This document shows, one piece after another, positions 34,267-45,914 of a stretch of DNA of 64,000 bases. Source of the DNA: Epiperipatus broadwayi (taxonomy: Eukaryota; Onychophora; Udeonychophora; Euonychophora; Peripatidae); assembly GCA_028023455.1 (NCBI GenBank), contig JAQFVV010006829.1, positions 186,001 to 250,000 on the forward strand, written 5' to 3'. Made by a program: the position numbers and the translations under genes. The notes below the pieces were generated by a model. The model had not been told where the DNA came from. It did not search any database and was given only the letters and a program-made list of their open reading frames with translations. Position 1 is the first letter of the stretch; each line of letters begins with the position of its first letter.

Positions 34267-34699
34267 CATAAATAACCTATATTTGTTACTTTGTTTCTCA
34301 ACATTTTGTATTTTGTTTACTGCATTTTAGATTACATTAAATTTATTTTAATTACAATCACTTCTCATGCTTTGGTGTAATTTCTTGTATTTTTAGAATA
34401 ATATTAAAAAATAAAAATAAATATTGAATACAACAGCTTCTATCCAACCATATTGGAGGCCCCTTAAAAATGATAATTAAAAAAAACTGACAAACTTCCA
34501 GTTACTGGATTATCCATATGTACCTTAATATTTTTAAAATTATCATTTTTAATATAGTATAGATCAAAATTTAATTGAAAAATAATCCAATGATCATTAC
34601 TTAAAAAATCACATGACATTCTAGCACCAAATTGACCAATAAAGCTTTGATTCAGAAATTTTTAGCTTTACAGCAGTCTCTCATAAATGGGTATGTTTA
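34267..34699. other. Unannotated AT-rich stretch
   Basis: No feature that I can support. Confidence 0.4.
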
Positions 34700-35300
34700 T
34701 ATAAAAGAAAAAAAAAACTGCTCCAGAAATTAGTCTTGCAATGGCCATACAAAACAATCTGTGATCCACAAATACATCCACACATAGAACATGCTGATAC
34801 ATGTTTCTGTTTGATATTTTGAGAGACGTCTTTTGATTTCTCTAGCGTAAACTTTTCATTTCCATCATACTTTTAAAAAAAAACATATCTAATTGTGGCT
34901 CTCCAATGTATTCTATTCTCTGCCATATCTTTCCAATGGAAATAATTAACATTGCCTTTTTTTAAAATGTCTTTCAGGTAATTCTTATAATTTAGATAGG
35001 CTTACCTCTTCCATGAAAACCATGCTCAAATTGACCCCAAAATACCCTTTTATGAAGTCTTGCATTTTTCATTCATTTTACATGTATAATCCAAAGAAGG
35101 TGTGATTTTACTATAGTGGAATCGATAGGACCCCATCCAGCAAACTGAAGAACATTAATTGGTTTTTTTTTTGATCTTGACACTGTATTTTTAATTTTTT
35201 CCAGAGCATCCTTAAAATAAACTTTTCTGTCTGGCGCAGTTGGGATCAAGAGGTTCCTGGATCGATTACTGGCATTTGCAATTCTGGTGCTCAATTGAAC
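34700..35300 (-). pseudogene. LINE-D 3' fragment (reverse-transcriptase polyprotein C-terminus and 3'UTR)
   Basis: Minus-strand translation, in two or three broken frames, gives KSHLLWIIHV, then RVFWGQFEHGFHGRGKP, then ERHFKK and a KDMAENRIHWRATI-like end. This is the common C-terminal arrangement of LINE polyproteins (WxGHVxRM..R.pK..fyGqL..G.R..G.p..r..d..k..l......WE..A.dR..WR). The same end occurs at 557-690. The 3'UTR-like part 34700-34800 matches 420-490 and 58285-58340. Stops and frameshifts make it a pseudogene. Confidence 0.55.
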
Positions 35301-35739
35301 ACCTTATGAATTCCAGATCAATAATGCCATTAGCATTTTTTTGCATCAATGGTGTGCCCAAGACAAATGTCTATACAACAAATTAAATAAAATAATAGAA
35401 ATGTTATATAGCTTTCAAATACCTTAGACATTTTGCATTAATGAAGCTAATTTTCGGTAAACAATTTCAAATAGGTTTCATATTAACACAAAATATCATG
35501 CTATAGAATTTTACATTAAGCACAATTTTAGCAAGGCTTTGCTTCAAGTGGTAATTTTGTCTTAAGAGTTTTATATGTTCAAGAGGTTTGGATCTCTAAA
35601 AACATTCTATATTTATTGCTAGGGCAAATGGAGAGGTGAAAAAAATACAAATTTTTAAACGTAAATTAGACGATGTAGAAAGTTCTTTGTAATAAAATGA
35701 CCAATGAATTGCAGGTCAAAGCAAAAATATGTTTACAAC

Positions 35740-36050
35740 CAAATGACAAAATTTAAAATATCAAAAAATAAAATCAGGTTACAAACTAAAACAGGGATAA
35801 GTAGGAGTACATTATATGGTTGTGAATGATGGATGATAAGAAATAAATTTGACATTTGAAAGAATATGCTATAGAAAAGTTTGGGCTAAGAATTATATAG
35901 AAAAGTTTGGGCTAATAATTATACCAGAAGTTAATTAAACAGATATTTTATTGAAAAAGTTATTGGGGGAAGGGGCAATATTTAAACACATCCATTAAAT
36001 ACCTGACAAATCGGAAACTAAAAGTCCTATTTATGAAAGCATGTAAAACA
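35740..36050 (+). pseudogene. LINE reverse-transcriptase thumb fragment
   Basis: The plus-strand frame reads NKIRLQTKTGISRSTLYGCE, a stop, then WMIRNKFDI. This corresponds to the LINE thumb segment K...L..K..IyrstLLYGcEtWtl. A 25-bp internal duplication follows (tatagaaaagtttgggctaa at 35869 and 35896). The fragment is too short to assign. Confidence 0.45.
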
Positions 36051-36469
36051 TGCAAAAATAAAAAAAAACAGATCTTATCAGTTATCATCTAATGTTACAT
36101 TATTCACTAGTGCTACCTATGACACAAATATAAAGTATAAATGTTACTTTATTAAAACTTCAGTACTGCTGAAAAATGTAACATTACATGATAAATGATA
36201 AAGTCTGTTTTCTATATTTGAATTTCAATTAGCAATATGTAAATGGTTCTATTTCTTATAAAGAATGAGATGCCATAAAATATAAATGGAACTGGCTCTT
36301 AATTAAACCTCCTGACGAGAGGAAAAAATTAGCATTAATGAAAATCATCTTTATATCTATGATAATTGAGATCAAGTCTATAATGCTGATAACATAATTA
36401 TAGATGATATATATGTTAAATATTAGATATAATAAAAAATAACGCTAATAACATTAGAATGACATGGCT
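36051..36469. other. Unannotated AT-rich stretch
   Basis: No feature that I can support. Confidence 0.4.
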
Positions 36470-36946
36470 TTTAATATGTTTAGTCATATGCTTCCAAAAG
36501 TAATTATCTTCATTCTATGAGCCTGTTACTGTAAGCTTGATTAATCAGAGGATATCAGACCAACTGATTCTGGCTTTTGCCTTCATCAGTGAAGACTAGG
36601 GTTCAAAGCCTGATATCATTCAAGTTAACCTGAAATTAATTTTTAAAACCCTAAGGTTTCAAACTCAGGCTGACTACATAGAACTGACACTATATAGTTT
36701 ATCCTGAAATCTCAGTCATTTAACAATAATAGGACATCTCTACCCCTTGACTAAGAAGGCTAATACCAATTATAGTGTCACATGATCTCTCACGTGCTTA
36801 ATCATATGCTTCCAAGAGTAATTACCTTCAACCTATACTATAGCTATTTACCATAAACTTGAATAATTAATGGGAACTTGATAAAATTTTATAGGACTAT
36901 ACTATCTGATTCCCACTAAAGGCTCTAGAATAGGGTGAGGATAACT
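36470..36946 (-). repeat. P-related repeat in tandem, with degenerate hammerhead-like core
   Basis: Two diverged units about 315 bp apart share atatgcttccaa(a/g)agtaatta (36490 and 36808) followed by similar sequence. In the first unit, on the minus strand at about 36557-36598, CACTGATGAAGGC-AAAA-GCC forms a perfect three-pair hairpin after the CTGATGA core. GAAT replaces GAAA, and the segment aligns with the hammerhead of P element 60290-60595. Tandem units are expected of retrozymes copied from circular RNA. Confidence 0.5.
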
Positions 36947-37045
36947 ATTTTTTTTTCATATGTCAATTGCGTTGACCGGGAAGCGAACCTGGGTCAGCTG
37001 CTTGGAAGACAGCTATGCTAAACAGTAGACCACCAACACTTGACT
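36947..37045 (-). repeat. SINE1 copy
   Basis: On the minus strand: tgttggtggtctactgttta head, B-box aggttcgcttcccgg, then atgacatatg-like end and A-tail (plus-strand T-run at 36948-36957). The head is more diverged than other copies. Confidence 0.65.
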
Positions 37046-37384
37046 GTTTGTGATCAATGTTAAGATAAATGCCGCTTTGATGCTGATGCATCAAAGTGAC
37101 AAATTAAACTTCAATTCAACACTGTTACCACTCCAATGTGACTTAGTACGATTGCACTAAACTACATAGGGTAATAATTGCTATTATCTATACTCACATG
37201 TTTATTTTTAACAGACTAATGTAATTAAGATAATAACATTATGTAATACCTAATCATACAGTTCTCATATGCTACATTTATCCATAACTACTAAAATAAA
37301 ATTTTAAGTGACAAGTTATATTACCATGATGTATTTATTTAATGTGCAGACATTTTTAGGCAATTAATTATTAGTAGACATTAG

Positions 37385-37676
37385 AAAGAGGGTATGTAGA
37401 AGGAACAGGCATCAGTAGAAACTGAAATGCAGCTGGTTGGGCATAATGTTGAAGAGGATGATAATTGATGGACAGTTGCAGTTTTATACTGGATCTGAAG
37501 AGATTGGAAAAAAGTTTAGAAAGAGATCACATGTGAGGTGAGTAAATGAAATAAGAATGTTTGTTGGTGTAGTGTGGAAAAGATAAGCTATAGATTAGAA
37601 AAACTGGATTAACCATGGAGAGGCCTTCATTCTAAAGTGGACTGATATTGGTCAAAAAATAATGATGATGATACAG
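37385..37676 (+). pseudogene. RTE-type LINE 3' fragment
   Basis: Broken frames follow the RTE C-terminus: WLGIMLKR, DGQ.Q.. then KKFRKRSHVR, VVWKR and KNWINHGEAFI, ending in a short gatgatgat tail at about 37663-37674. It sits about 150 bp upstream of the P element that hosts the Gypsy insertion. Confidence 0.6.
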
Positions 37677-37826
37677 ATTTCATCCAGAAGGTAAATTCGC
37701 AATAGTTATTAAGTACTTCAATACTTCCACTACATATTTGATGGTAATTATCTATGCCCTAGGCTGGTGTTAATTACAGAGGTTAGTGGCTATTAAATTT
37801 CTATTTCTGAAATGGATAAATGCAAC

Positions 37827-37840
37827 AATTGTAATAGACC
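37827..37840. repeat. 14-bp target-site duplication of the split P element, left copy
   Basis: aattgtaatagacc here is repeated at 45657-45670, on the far side of the P element and the Gypsy element inserted in it. Confidence 0.7.
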
Positions 37841-37914
37841 AATAAACATCACATGACCACCACTTCTTATGCTTGTGTATAATGTTGTTAAAACAGGCAA
37901 AACTCATTATACGT
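37841..37914 (+). mobile_element. P element, left part (interrupted by Gypsy)
   Basis: It starts aataaacatcacatgacc like the P copies at 60290 and 60756, and runs into the foldback stem aaaacaggcaaaactcatta. The element continues at 45581-45656. Confidence 0.7.
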
Positions 37915-38600
37915 TGTACCGGTATAAATCCACCACGCTTACTCATACACAGTACCCGAGTTCAAACCCAGTCCACGTTTAAGAATAAATTCCCAAAACG
38001 CCAACTGAATTCAAACCCAAACCCCGGCATGACCAACCGATGATGACTTTACACCAGCACAGGGTTATCCCTTTTCTAGCTCAGCTTAGAACATGGACTA
38101 AATTCTTACAGTTAATGATATATAGGTTTGTTAGACTATAGATATTGGACGGTCATTCGTGTAACGTATATATTTAAGTTGCCAATACAGACAGAAAGTG
38201 GCTAAATAAACTTAGAGAGTAATAAGGTGGAGGACACAAAGATTCAGATTAAATAAAGTGTTTAATAAGCAAAATATAAAGCATATAAATATAGTGTTAA
38301 ATAAGACAAATAGAAAGCACATGAATATAGTGTTATATAATAGAAATATACAGCATATAAATATAATGTTAACAGTACGGTAAGACTTCCATGAATCCTC
38401 TTGTATTTGGCTACTAGTCTTTAGTGAACGTTTTATTTAATGAACAAACTCATGCCAATAGCTGTGTGATTGAAGGATTGACGGGTGGTTAAAAGAATCA
38501 GAGTATTAGAGCATTGGAAAAAAAATATTTATCTAAAGATTTTTGTTTACTTATTTTATTAGAATAGGCTCGAGCCGGAACGTAGACGAACAGTGGAGGT

Positions 38601-39382
38601 GGTTTTATATAAATACGACATAAAGGATAGATGTGCTGGTAGTTTTATATAAATACGACATGGAAGATAGATGAACTGGTGGTTTTATATAAATACGACA
38701 TGGAAGATAGATGAACTGGTGGTTTTATATAAATACGACATGGAAGATAGATGAACTGGTGGTTTTATATAAATACGACATGGAAGATAGATGAACTGGT
38801 GGTTGCCTATATAACTACGACATGGAAGATAGACGAACTGGTGGTNNNNNNNNNNNNNNNNNNNNNNNNNNNNNNNNNNNNNNNNNNNNNNNNNNNNNNN
38901 NNNNNNNNNNNNNNNNNNNNNNNNNNNNNNNNNNNNNNNNNNNNNNNNNNNNNNNNNNNNNNNNNNNNNNNNNNNNNNNNNNNNNNNNNNNNNNNNNNNN
39001 NNNNNNNNNNNNNNNNNNNNNNNNNNNNNNNNNNNNNNNNNNNNNNNNNNNNNNNNNNNNNNNNNNNNNNNNNNNNNNNNNNNNNNNNNNNNNNNNNNNN
39101 NNNNNNNNNNNNNNNNNNNNNNNNNNNNNNNNNNNNNNNNNNNNNNNNNNNNNNNNNNNNNNNNNNNNNNNNNNNNNNNNNNNNNNNNNNNNNNNNNNNN
39201 NNNNNNNNNNNNNNNNNNNNNNNNNNNNNNNNNNNNNNNNNNNNNNNNNNNNNNNNNNNNNNNNNNNNNNNNNNNNNNNNNNNNNNNNNNNNNNNNNNNN
39301 NNNNNNNNNNNNNNNNNNNNNNNNNNNNNNNNNNNNNNNNNNNNNTTATATAAATACGACCTGGAAGATAGATGAACTGGTG
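38601..39382. repeat. 40-bp minisatellite inside the LTR, spanning a gap
   Basis: Units ggttttatataaatacgaca + tggaagatagatgaactggt are at 38601, 38641, 38681, 38721 and 38761, then a 42-bp variant at 38801-38842. The array is cut by Ns after ggt (38843-38845) and resumes at ttatataaatacg (39346). The partner LTR has exactly seven units. Confidence 0.85.
38846..39345. other. Assembly gap (500 Ns)
   Basis: Exactly 500 Ns lie within the minisatellite. The length looks like a placeholder, not a measured distance. The open frames that run through it are artefacts. Confidence 0.95.
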
Positions 39383-41162
39383 GTTGCCTACATTCAAAAG
39401 CCCTACAGTAATCACTTGCGGTGCATTAACGGAATACCGGGCGGCTTGTACTTTGACAAGGCTTAATGCCCCCAAGTAGTTCCGGGACACTACAACCAGC
39501 CGGGATCATTTCGAACCCCGGTGATCCAAGAGATTACCGGGAAAGAAAAACTGCTTTCATTCCCCAATGGTAGAATGGCGAGACGCTGACTTCAGCGAAG
39601 GGAAGGCATTGCCACAGACGTGAAGGACGAATACTTGAAGCGGATTTTTTAAGAGAAATTATATAAAACCTGGAAACTATTTGTCTGTTTCTACGCCACA
39701 GGCTGAGATCCTTATCCCAATAAAAACATAGCGAAATTAAACTGAAGGTGAAAAACAATAATTAGTTAATTTTACTCTGGGACTCTTAACCCTTCAGGTT
39801 GACAGGCGGTAGCGACAGTATTAAATTATACAGGGAGTTATTTCTCAGATCAGACATGACATTACGATAACACTTTGAAACTATTATATATATTTAATAT
39901 TGAAACTTAGATTGTAATTTTATACCAACTTAACACAGAATAATACGTCTGATTTACATTTACTAACTCGGAATGTGAAAGAATATTTAATTCAGAACAT
40001 GGAATTACTTTTAAATTAAATTGATCATTATTACACACTAGTTTACACATAGTTGGAAATATTACTATTGGCAATGTTTGTTTATAAAATAAGCAACATA
40101 AGAAAATATAAATGCATTCAGTTGAAATATTATTACTATTAATTACAATTTTATAAATGATTTCTAAAGACTAGAGCAGAGGGTTAAAAAAAAAAAGAAA
40201 AGAAAATTTACTGACAGGTTAAATAATAGCATTATAAATGATATAAAAACTTACATATGATTTACTTGATTGATAATATTAAGCACGTAAGAAAGTTAAA
40301 GTTCGTGTAACAAAGTTCTCTTCTTTCTTCATCCAGCTTGGTTTGTGACGAACGTAGGCGCGCATTTTTGAAAGTTATTTGTAAGGCATAGTAAATTTTG
40401 AGATTGGAAGTTGGAAATTCTGAAGTATATGAAACATGATCAAACAGCGGCACGAGGATCCATATTGGCGGGCAGAGACCAGCTCCTGGCAATTAGCCCA
40501 TCAACATTGCGATTCACTGGTAAACTTCTTAATAAGATATTTGAATTATTATTAACTGCTGTGTTGTCTCGAGACTACCTCTCTCAAACACGACAAAAGT
40601 TAGAATGTAAGTTTTTTCTAGAATTTGCCACTGCTGACCTTTCCGACTTGTTTTTGTTTTAGGCTCCGCCTACTTCCTCAAGCTTGACCAACAATCAATT
40701 ATCTGTTTTTAGCCCTCTTTTAATTTAATACGCTATTTTTAAATTGACATAATAATTACATATAAAAATTCCTTACTAATTTTGAATACAACTTAATTGC
40801 TCTGAACATTTGTGCAATTAGATTTTAATTAAAAACACTGATCAAAGGAATGTGATTTTTGATCAGTATTTTTAGACGACTTTATACAATTTTAAAACTA
40901 AAATTTAAAACAAATACGCCCGCACTGAAACTTTAAATTAAATGATATAAATTCACAAACCACGCACACACGAATATTATTTCATGGTTTGTGACATTTA
41001 TATACGGAAACTTTACATATTTATTTATAAACTATAGAATATATAACTAATTTATATTATAACTTAAAATAGACAAAATCTCACTGCGGGCGAACAGTAG
41101 TTTGAATTACCGTACATAAAAACACCTGAAACGAAGATCGGTTCTCCGATCTGTCTGTTTCA

Positions 41163-41180
41163 TTTCTTGTCACTTTATAA
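41163..41180 (-). promoter_or_regulatory. Polypurine tract candidate of the Gypsy element
   Basis: On the minus strand, aaagtgacaagaaa directly precedes the TG of the 3' LTR. This is the expected place for the plus-strand primer. Confidence 0.5.
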
Positions 41181-41411
41181 AAAAAAACAACAAAAAAAAA
41201 TGATTATACATAATTTCTGATTAACAGTTTTTCTCACTCATTTTTTTTTACATAATTGATTTTTTTTTTTATGGATTTGACCTTGGAGAACAGTCTGGGT
41301 GAGGGTTTGAACTTAACATTTATAAAGGTGGGTATATTACCGTAATTCCTTTTCTCATCATCATGTGCATGTCATAGTGGTCATTTTCCGGGTCATCATT
41401 TATTGCGATTT

Positions 41412-42789
41412 CTACCTTTTCCCTGGGTCGGGAGGTATATAAGGTTTTAATTGTCTCGCATTATAAATACCTCGTAAACCCTTCCCTTCCAGAAGAAAAG
41501 CGTTTTCATGGCATTCTTCCACTATTTCATATGGCCCGGTATATAAAGGGAAGAATTTTTTGAATTCCTTCTTAGGTGCATTACTGATGCGAGGAGACCT
41601 TAGCCAGACTTGATCCCCTCTTTTAAAATTGTGGTGTTGCCTTCCTCCTCTTTTGATTCTATTTTGTGCCATGTGTTCCAATTGTTGCCGGGCCATGTCT
41701 TGATCCGTGCTGTGATTTACGTGTACTTCACGCTTTGGTAGTAGCGTAGGGAAGATATCCGGGCATGGTTTACCATAGTGCAAACGCATGGGTGGAAATC
41801 CCGTGGATTCGTTCATGGTATGGTTGATGCAATCCATGACATATTGCAGTTTCTCTACCCACTTCCGGTGATCTGTTGATAAACACGCGCGGAGAAGTCG
41901 ACTGATTTCCCTCATGACTCTCTCGCACGGGTTTGATTGGGGGTGTCTTATTGATGTTAGGCGATGGTTTACCTTCTGTTTCTTTACCCAGTTCTTCCAC
42001 TCTTTCGAGGTGAATGCCGAGCCGTGGTCAGAAAGTATGGTTTCGGGTTTTCCTACCTCTTGAAATTGTTTTTCTTGAAGGACCCGAATTACGTTTCTGG
42101 TGTTGGCAGACCGCACGGGGTAAACCTTAACGTACTTAGAAAAAATATCATACGATACCAACAAATACTGGAATGTTCTAAATTTGGGCAAGGGACCATA
42201 ATGGTCTATTGCCAGGATCTCGTTCGGTCTCGTGGCCATCACGGGTTTTATTTTCCCCGCGTATGACTTGTTGGGGGCTTTCGTAGTAGCGCAGGTATCG
42301 CATTGTCTGATTATGGACGTGATATGGTGGTACATTCCCGGCCAGTAAAATCGGCGCCTGATCACTTCTTCAATCTTCCTGGGTCCATAATGTCCTAGAG
42401 ATTGGTGTATATGCTTAATTATAGGGGCCCTAAGCCGATTAGGTACCATGATTTTCCAAGGGGCGCTGTAATCCTTGGTCCGTGTTTGTAATGTGCCTTC
42501 CTCCATCCGGAAATGGGGGTATCTGCTTTGTGGCTTCCGTTCCTTATCCGAGGAATTGGACAAATCCTGAATGATATGAGAATACTGTATCTTCTGCCAA
42601 TACCCCAAATTCCGCAATTCAGTTTCTGCAGAGCTCAATGTCGTAGTGGCCATAACTTCCAAGGGTTGGTTCTTGATTTCAGGGTTTTGTATCCTCATCG
42701 GTACAGGGTGCCGACTCAATATGTCAGCCACAATATTTTCCCGCCCTGGACAGTACTGGACTTGGTACTGGAACTGTTGGAGGGTTAAA
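41412..42789 (-). CDS. Gypsy pol remnant: RNase H end and integrase
   Basis: The frame is open from about 42789 (no native start) to TAA/stop at 41412. The annotated ATG at 42731 gives 439 residues. Upstream of it, QYCPGRENIV precedes ADILSR, the end of the RNase H domain. The integrase zinc-binding H109-x4-H114..C144-x2-C147 is followed by the rve core with D176 (ILAIDHYG), D235 (ILSDHG) and E270 (HPQSNPCER), spaced as a D,D(~35)E triad. The C-terminus has a GPY/F motif (TGPYEIV, about 398-404). The catalytic residues are intact with no stops. The fragment lacks everything 5' of RNase H, so alone it cannot support transposition. Ty3/Gypsy identity rests on the RNase H-integrase order and GPY/F. 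Confidence 0.85.
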
Positions 42790-42838
42790 CTAAAAAATAT
42801 AATAACTAAAAAATATAATAACTAAAAAATATAATAAC
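42788..42838. repeat. Short 16-17-bp tandem repeat at the deletion junction
   Basis: taaaaaatataataac is repeated three times between the truncated pol frame and the 5' LTR, where the primer-binding site and leader should be. Confidence 0.7.
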
Positions 42839-45580
42839 TGTACCGGTATAAATCCACCACGCTTACTCATACACAGTACCCGAGTTCAAACCCAGTCCAC
42901 GTTTAAGAATAAATTCCCAAAACGCCAACTGAATTCAAACCCAAACCCCGGCATGACCAACCGATGATGACTTTACACCAGCACAGGGTTATCCCTTTTC
43001 TAGCTCAGCTTAGAACATGGACTAAATTCTTACAGTTAATGATATATAGGTTTGTTAGACTATAGATATTGGACGGTCATTCATGTAACGTATATATTTA
43101 AGTTGCCAATACAGACAGAAAGTGGCTAAATAAACTTAGAGAGTAATAAGGTGGAGGACACAAAGATTCAGATTAAATAAAGTGTTTAATAAGCAAAATA
43201 TAAAGCATATAAATATAGTGTTAAATAAGACAAATAGAAAGCACATGAATATAGTGTTATATAATAGAAATATACAGCATATAAATATAATGTTAACAGT
43301 ACGGTAAGACTTCCATGAATCCTCTTGTATTTAGCTACTAGTCTTTAGTGAACGTTTTATTTAATGAACAAACTCATGCCAATAGCTGTGTGATTGAAGG
43401 ATTGACGGGTGGTTAAAAGAATCAGAGTATTAGAGCATTGGAAAAAATATTTATCTAAAGATTTTTGTTTACTTATTTTATTAGAATAGGCTCGAGCCGG
43501 AACGTAGACGAACAGTGGAGGTGGTTTTATATAAAGACGACATAAAGGATAGATGTGCTGGTAGTTTTATATAAATACGACATGGAAGATAAATGAACTG
43601 GTGGTTTTATATAAATACGACATGGAAGATAGATGAACTGGTGGTTTTATATAAATACGACATGGAAGATAGATGAACTGGTGGTTTTATATAAATACGA
43701 CATGGAAGATAGATGAACTGGTGGTTGCCTATATAACTACGACATGGAAGATAGACGAACTGGTGGTTTTATATAAATACGACCTGGAAGATAGATGAAC
43801 TGGTGGTTGCCTACATTCAAAAGCCCTACAGTAATCACTTGCGGTGCATTAACGGAATACCGGGCGGCTTGTACTTTGACAAGGCTTAATGCCCCCAAGT
43901 AGTTCCGGGACACTACAACCAGCCGGGATCATTTCGAACCCCGGTGATCCAAGAGATTACCGGGAAAGAAAAACTGCTTTCATTCCCCAATGGTAGAATG
44001 GCGAGATGCTGACTTCAGCGAAGGGAAGGCATTGCCACAGACGTGAAGGACGAATACTTGAAGCGGATTTTTTAAGAGAAATTATATAAAACCTGGAAAC
44101 TATTTGTCTGTTTCTACGCCACAGGCTGAGATCCTTATCCCAATAAAAACATAGCGAAATTAAACTGAAGGTGAAAAACAATAATTAGTTAATTTTACTC
44201 TGGGACTCTTAACCCTTCAGGTTGACAGGCGGTAGCGACAGTATTAAATTATACAGGGAGTTATTTCTCAGATCAGACATGACATTACGATAACACTTTG
44301 AAACTATTATATATATTTAATATTGAAACTTAGATTGTAATTTTATACCAACTTAACACAGAATAATAGTGATTTACATTTACTAACTCGGAATGTGAAA
44401 GAATATTTAATTCAGAACATGGAATTACTTTTAAATTAAATTGATCATTATTACACACTAGTTTACACATAGTTGGAAATATTACTATTGGCAATGTTTG
44501 TTTATAAAATAAGCAACATAAGAAAATATAAATGCATTCAGTTGAAATATTATTACTATTAATTACAATTTTATAAATGATTTCTAAAGACTAGAGCAGA
44601 GGATTAAAAAAAAAGAAAAGAAAATTTACTGACAGGTTAAATAATAGCATTATAAATGATATAAAAACTTACATATGATTTACTTGATTGATAATATTAA
44701 GCACGTAAGAAAGTTAAAGTTCGTGTAACAAAGTTCTCTTCTTTCTTCATCCAGCTTGGTTTGTGACGAACGTAGGCGCGCATTTTTGAAAGTTATTTGT
44801 AAGGCATAGTAAATTTTGAGATTGGAAGTTGGAAATTCTGAAGTATATGAAACATGATCAAACAGCGGCACGAGGATCCATATTGGCGGGCAGAGACCAG
44901 CTCCTGGCAATTAGCCCATCAACATTGCGATTCACTGGTAAACTTCTTAATAAGATATTTGAATTATTATTAACTGCTGTGTTGTCTCGAGACTACCTCT
45001 CTCAAACACGACAAAAGTTAGAATGTAAGTTTTTTCTAGAATTTGCCACTGCTGACCTTTCCGACTTGTTTTTGTTTTAGGCTCCGCCTACTTCCTCAAG
45101 CTTGACCAACAATCAATTATCTGTTTTTAGCCATCTTTTAATTTAATACGCTATTTTTAAATTGACATAATAATTACATATAAAAATTCCTTACTAATTT
45201 TGAATACAACTTAATTGCTCTGAACATTTGTGCAATTAGATTTTAATTAAAAACACTGATCAAAGGAATGTGATTTTTGATCAGTATTTTTAGACGACTT
45301 TATACAATTTTAAAACTAAAATTTAAAACAAATACGCCCGCACTGAAACTTTAAATTAAATGATATAAATTCACAAACCACGCACACACGAATATTATTT
45401 CATGGTTTGTGACATTTATATACGGAAACTTTACATATTTATTTATAAACTATAGAATATATAACTAATTTATATTATAACTTAAAATAGACAAAATCTC
45501 ACTGCGGGCGAACAGTAGTTTGAATTACCGTACATAAAAACACCTGAAACGAAGATCGGTTCTCCGATCTGTCTGTTTCA
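42839..45580 (-). repeat. Gypsy 5' LTR, complete (2742 bp)
   Basis: Gap-free partner of 37915-41162, with the minisatellite at 43523-43804 (seven units, one of 42 bp). In the element's orientation it begins tgaaacagacagatcgg and ends ttataccggtaca. Confidence 0.9.
43523..43804. repeat. 40-bp minisatellite in the 5' LTR, seven units
   Basis: Six 40-bp units and one 42-bp variant (ggttgcctatataactacg, sixth unit). Unit identity is high in the centre of the array. Confidence 0.9.
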
Positions 45581-45656
45581 ACGTATTGCCACACACAGCA
45601 AGCTAGAGTAATCAATGCTGTATGTGGCAATACGTGTAGTGAGTTTTGCCTGTTTT
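45581..45656 (+). mobile_element. P element, right part
   Basis: It continues the foldback element cut by Gypsy: an internal small palindrome (acgtattgccacac.. / ..gtggcaatacgt), agtaatcaatg as in other P copies, then the terminal gagttttgcctgtttt, the complement of the left arm. The 14-bp duplication aattgtaatagacc follows at 45657-45670. Confidence 0.7.
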
Positions 45657-45670
45657 AATTGTAATAGACC

Positions 45671-45914
45671 TGAATTTGATGAGATTTTACTAATATGTTA
45701 ATAGATCAAATCCAATTGACTTTGGTATGAAAACAAAATTTATTGAGAATGACAACAAATTCATTTCTTATACCTTAATTCTTTAATAGCCTAAGAAATT
45801 ATCAGATAAATACCTGGAAAAAGGAACATGATTCTAAGCATGCCTTAGGAAATGAAAGTATAATGTGAACTGGGTTATATATCAGATATATTAATTTTTA
45901 TACATTTTCTGTAA
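45671..45914. other. Unannotated stretch
   Basis: No feature that I can support. Confidence 0.4.

Larger units (their letters stand above)
37915..41162 (-). repeat. Gypsy 3' LTR (with assembly gap)
   Basis: It runs from tgtaccggtataaatcc to gtctgtttca on the plus strand. Excluding the 500 Ns it is 2748 bp, almost the same as its partner (2742 bp). Differences from the partner include a 4-bp indel near 39947 (tacgtctg versus tagtg) and poly-A length changes. Internal open frames (for example 40411-40662) are identical in both LTRs and show no recognisable domain. Confidence 0.85.
37911..45584 (-). mobile_element. Ty3/Gypsy LTR retrotransposon, internally deleted, 2.7-kb LTRs
   Basis: The two LTRs (37915-41162 including a 500-N gap, and 42839-45580) begin TG and end CA. 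They are flanked by the 4-bp duplication acgt (37911-37914 and 45581-45584). The coding strand is minus, so 42839-45580 is the 5' LTR. Only 1676 bp lie between the LTRs, holding the end of RNase H plus integrase. Gag, protease, reverse transcriptase and a recognisable primer-binding site are missing. About ten differences over 2.7 kb separate the LTRs, so the insertion is recent. The defective element was probably mobilised in trans. LTRs of 2.7 kb are long for this superfamily. Confidence 0.85.

Noticed and set aside
38751-39490. Open frames running through the N gap
   Set aside because: They consist mostly of Ns. The real sequence on both sides is LTR minisatellite.
40411-40662. 83-codon open frame within the LTR (also at 44829-45080) and the opposite-strand frame
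   Set aside because: Identical only because the LTRs are identical. No recognisable domain and no independent evidence of coding.
43523-43804. CRISPR-like array
   Set aside because: Units are contiguous without unique spacers and lie within an LTR of a eukaryotic element.
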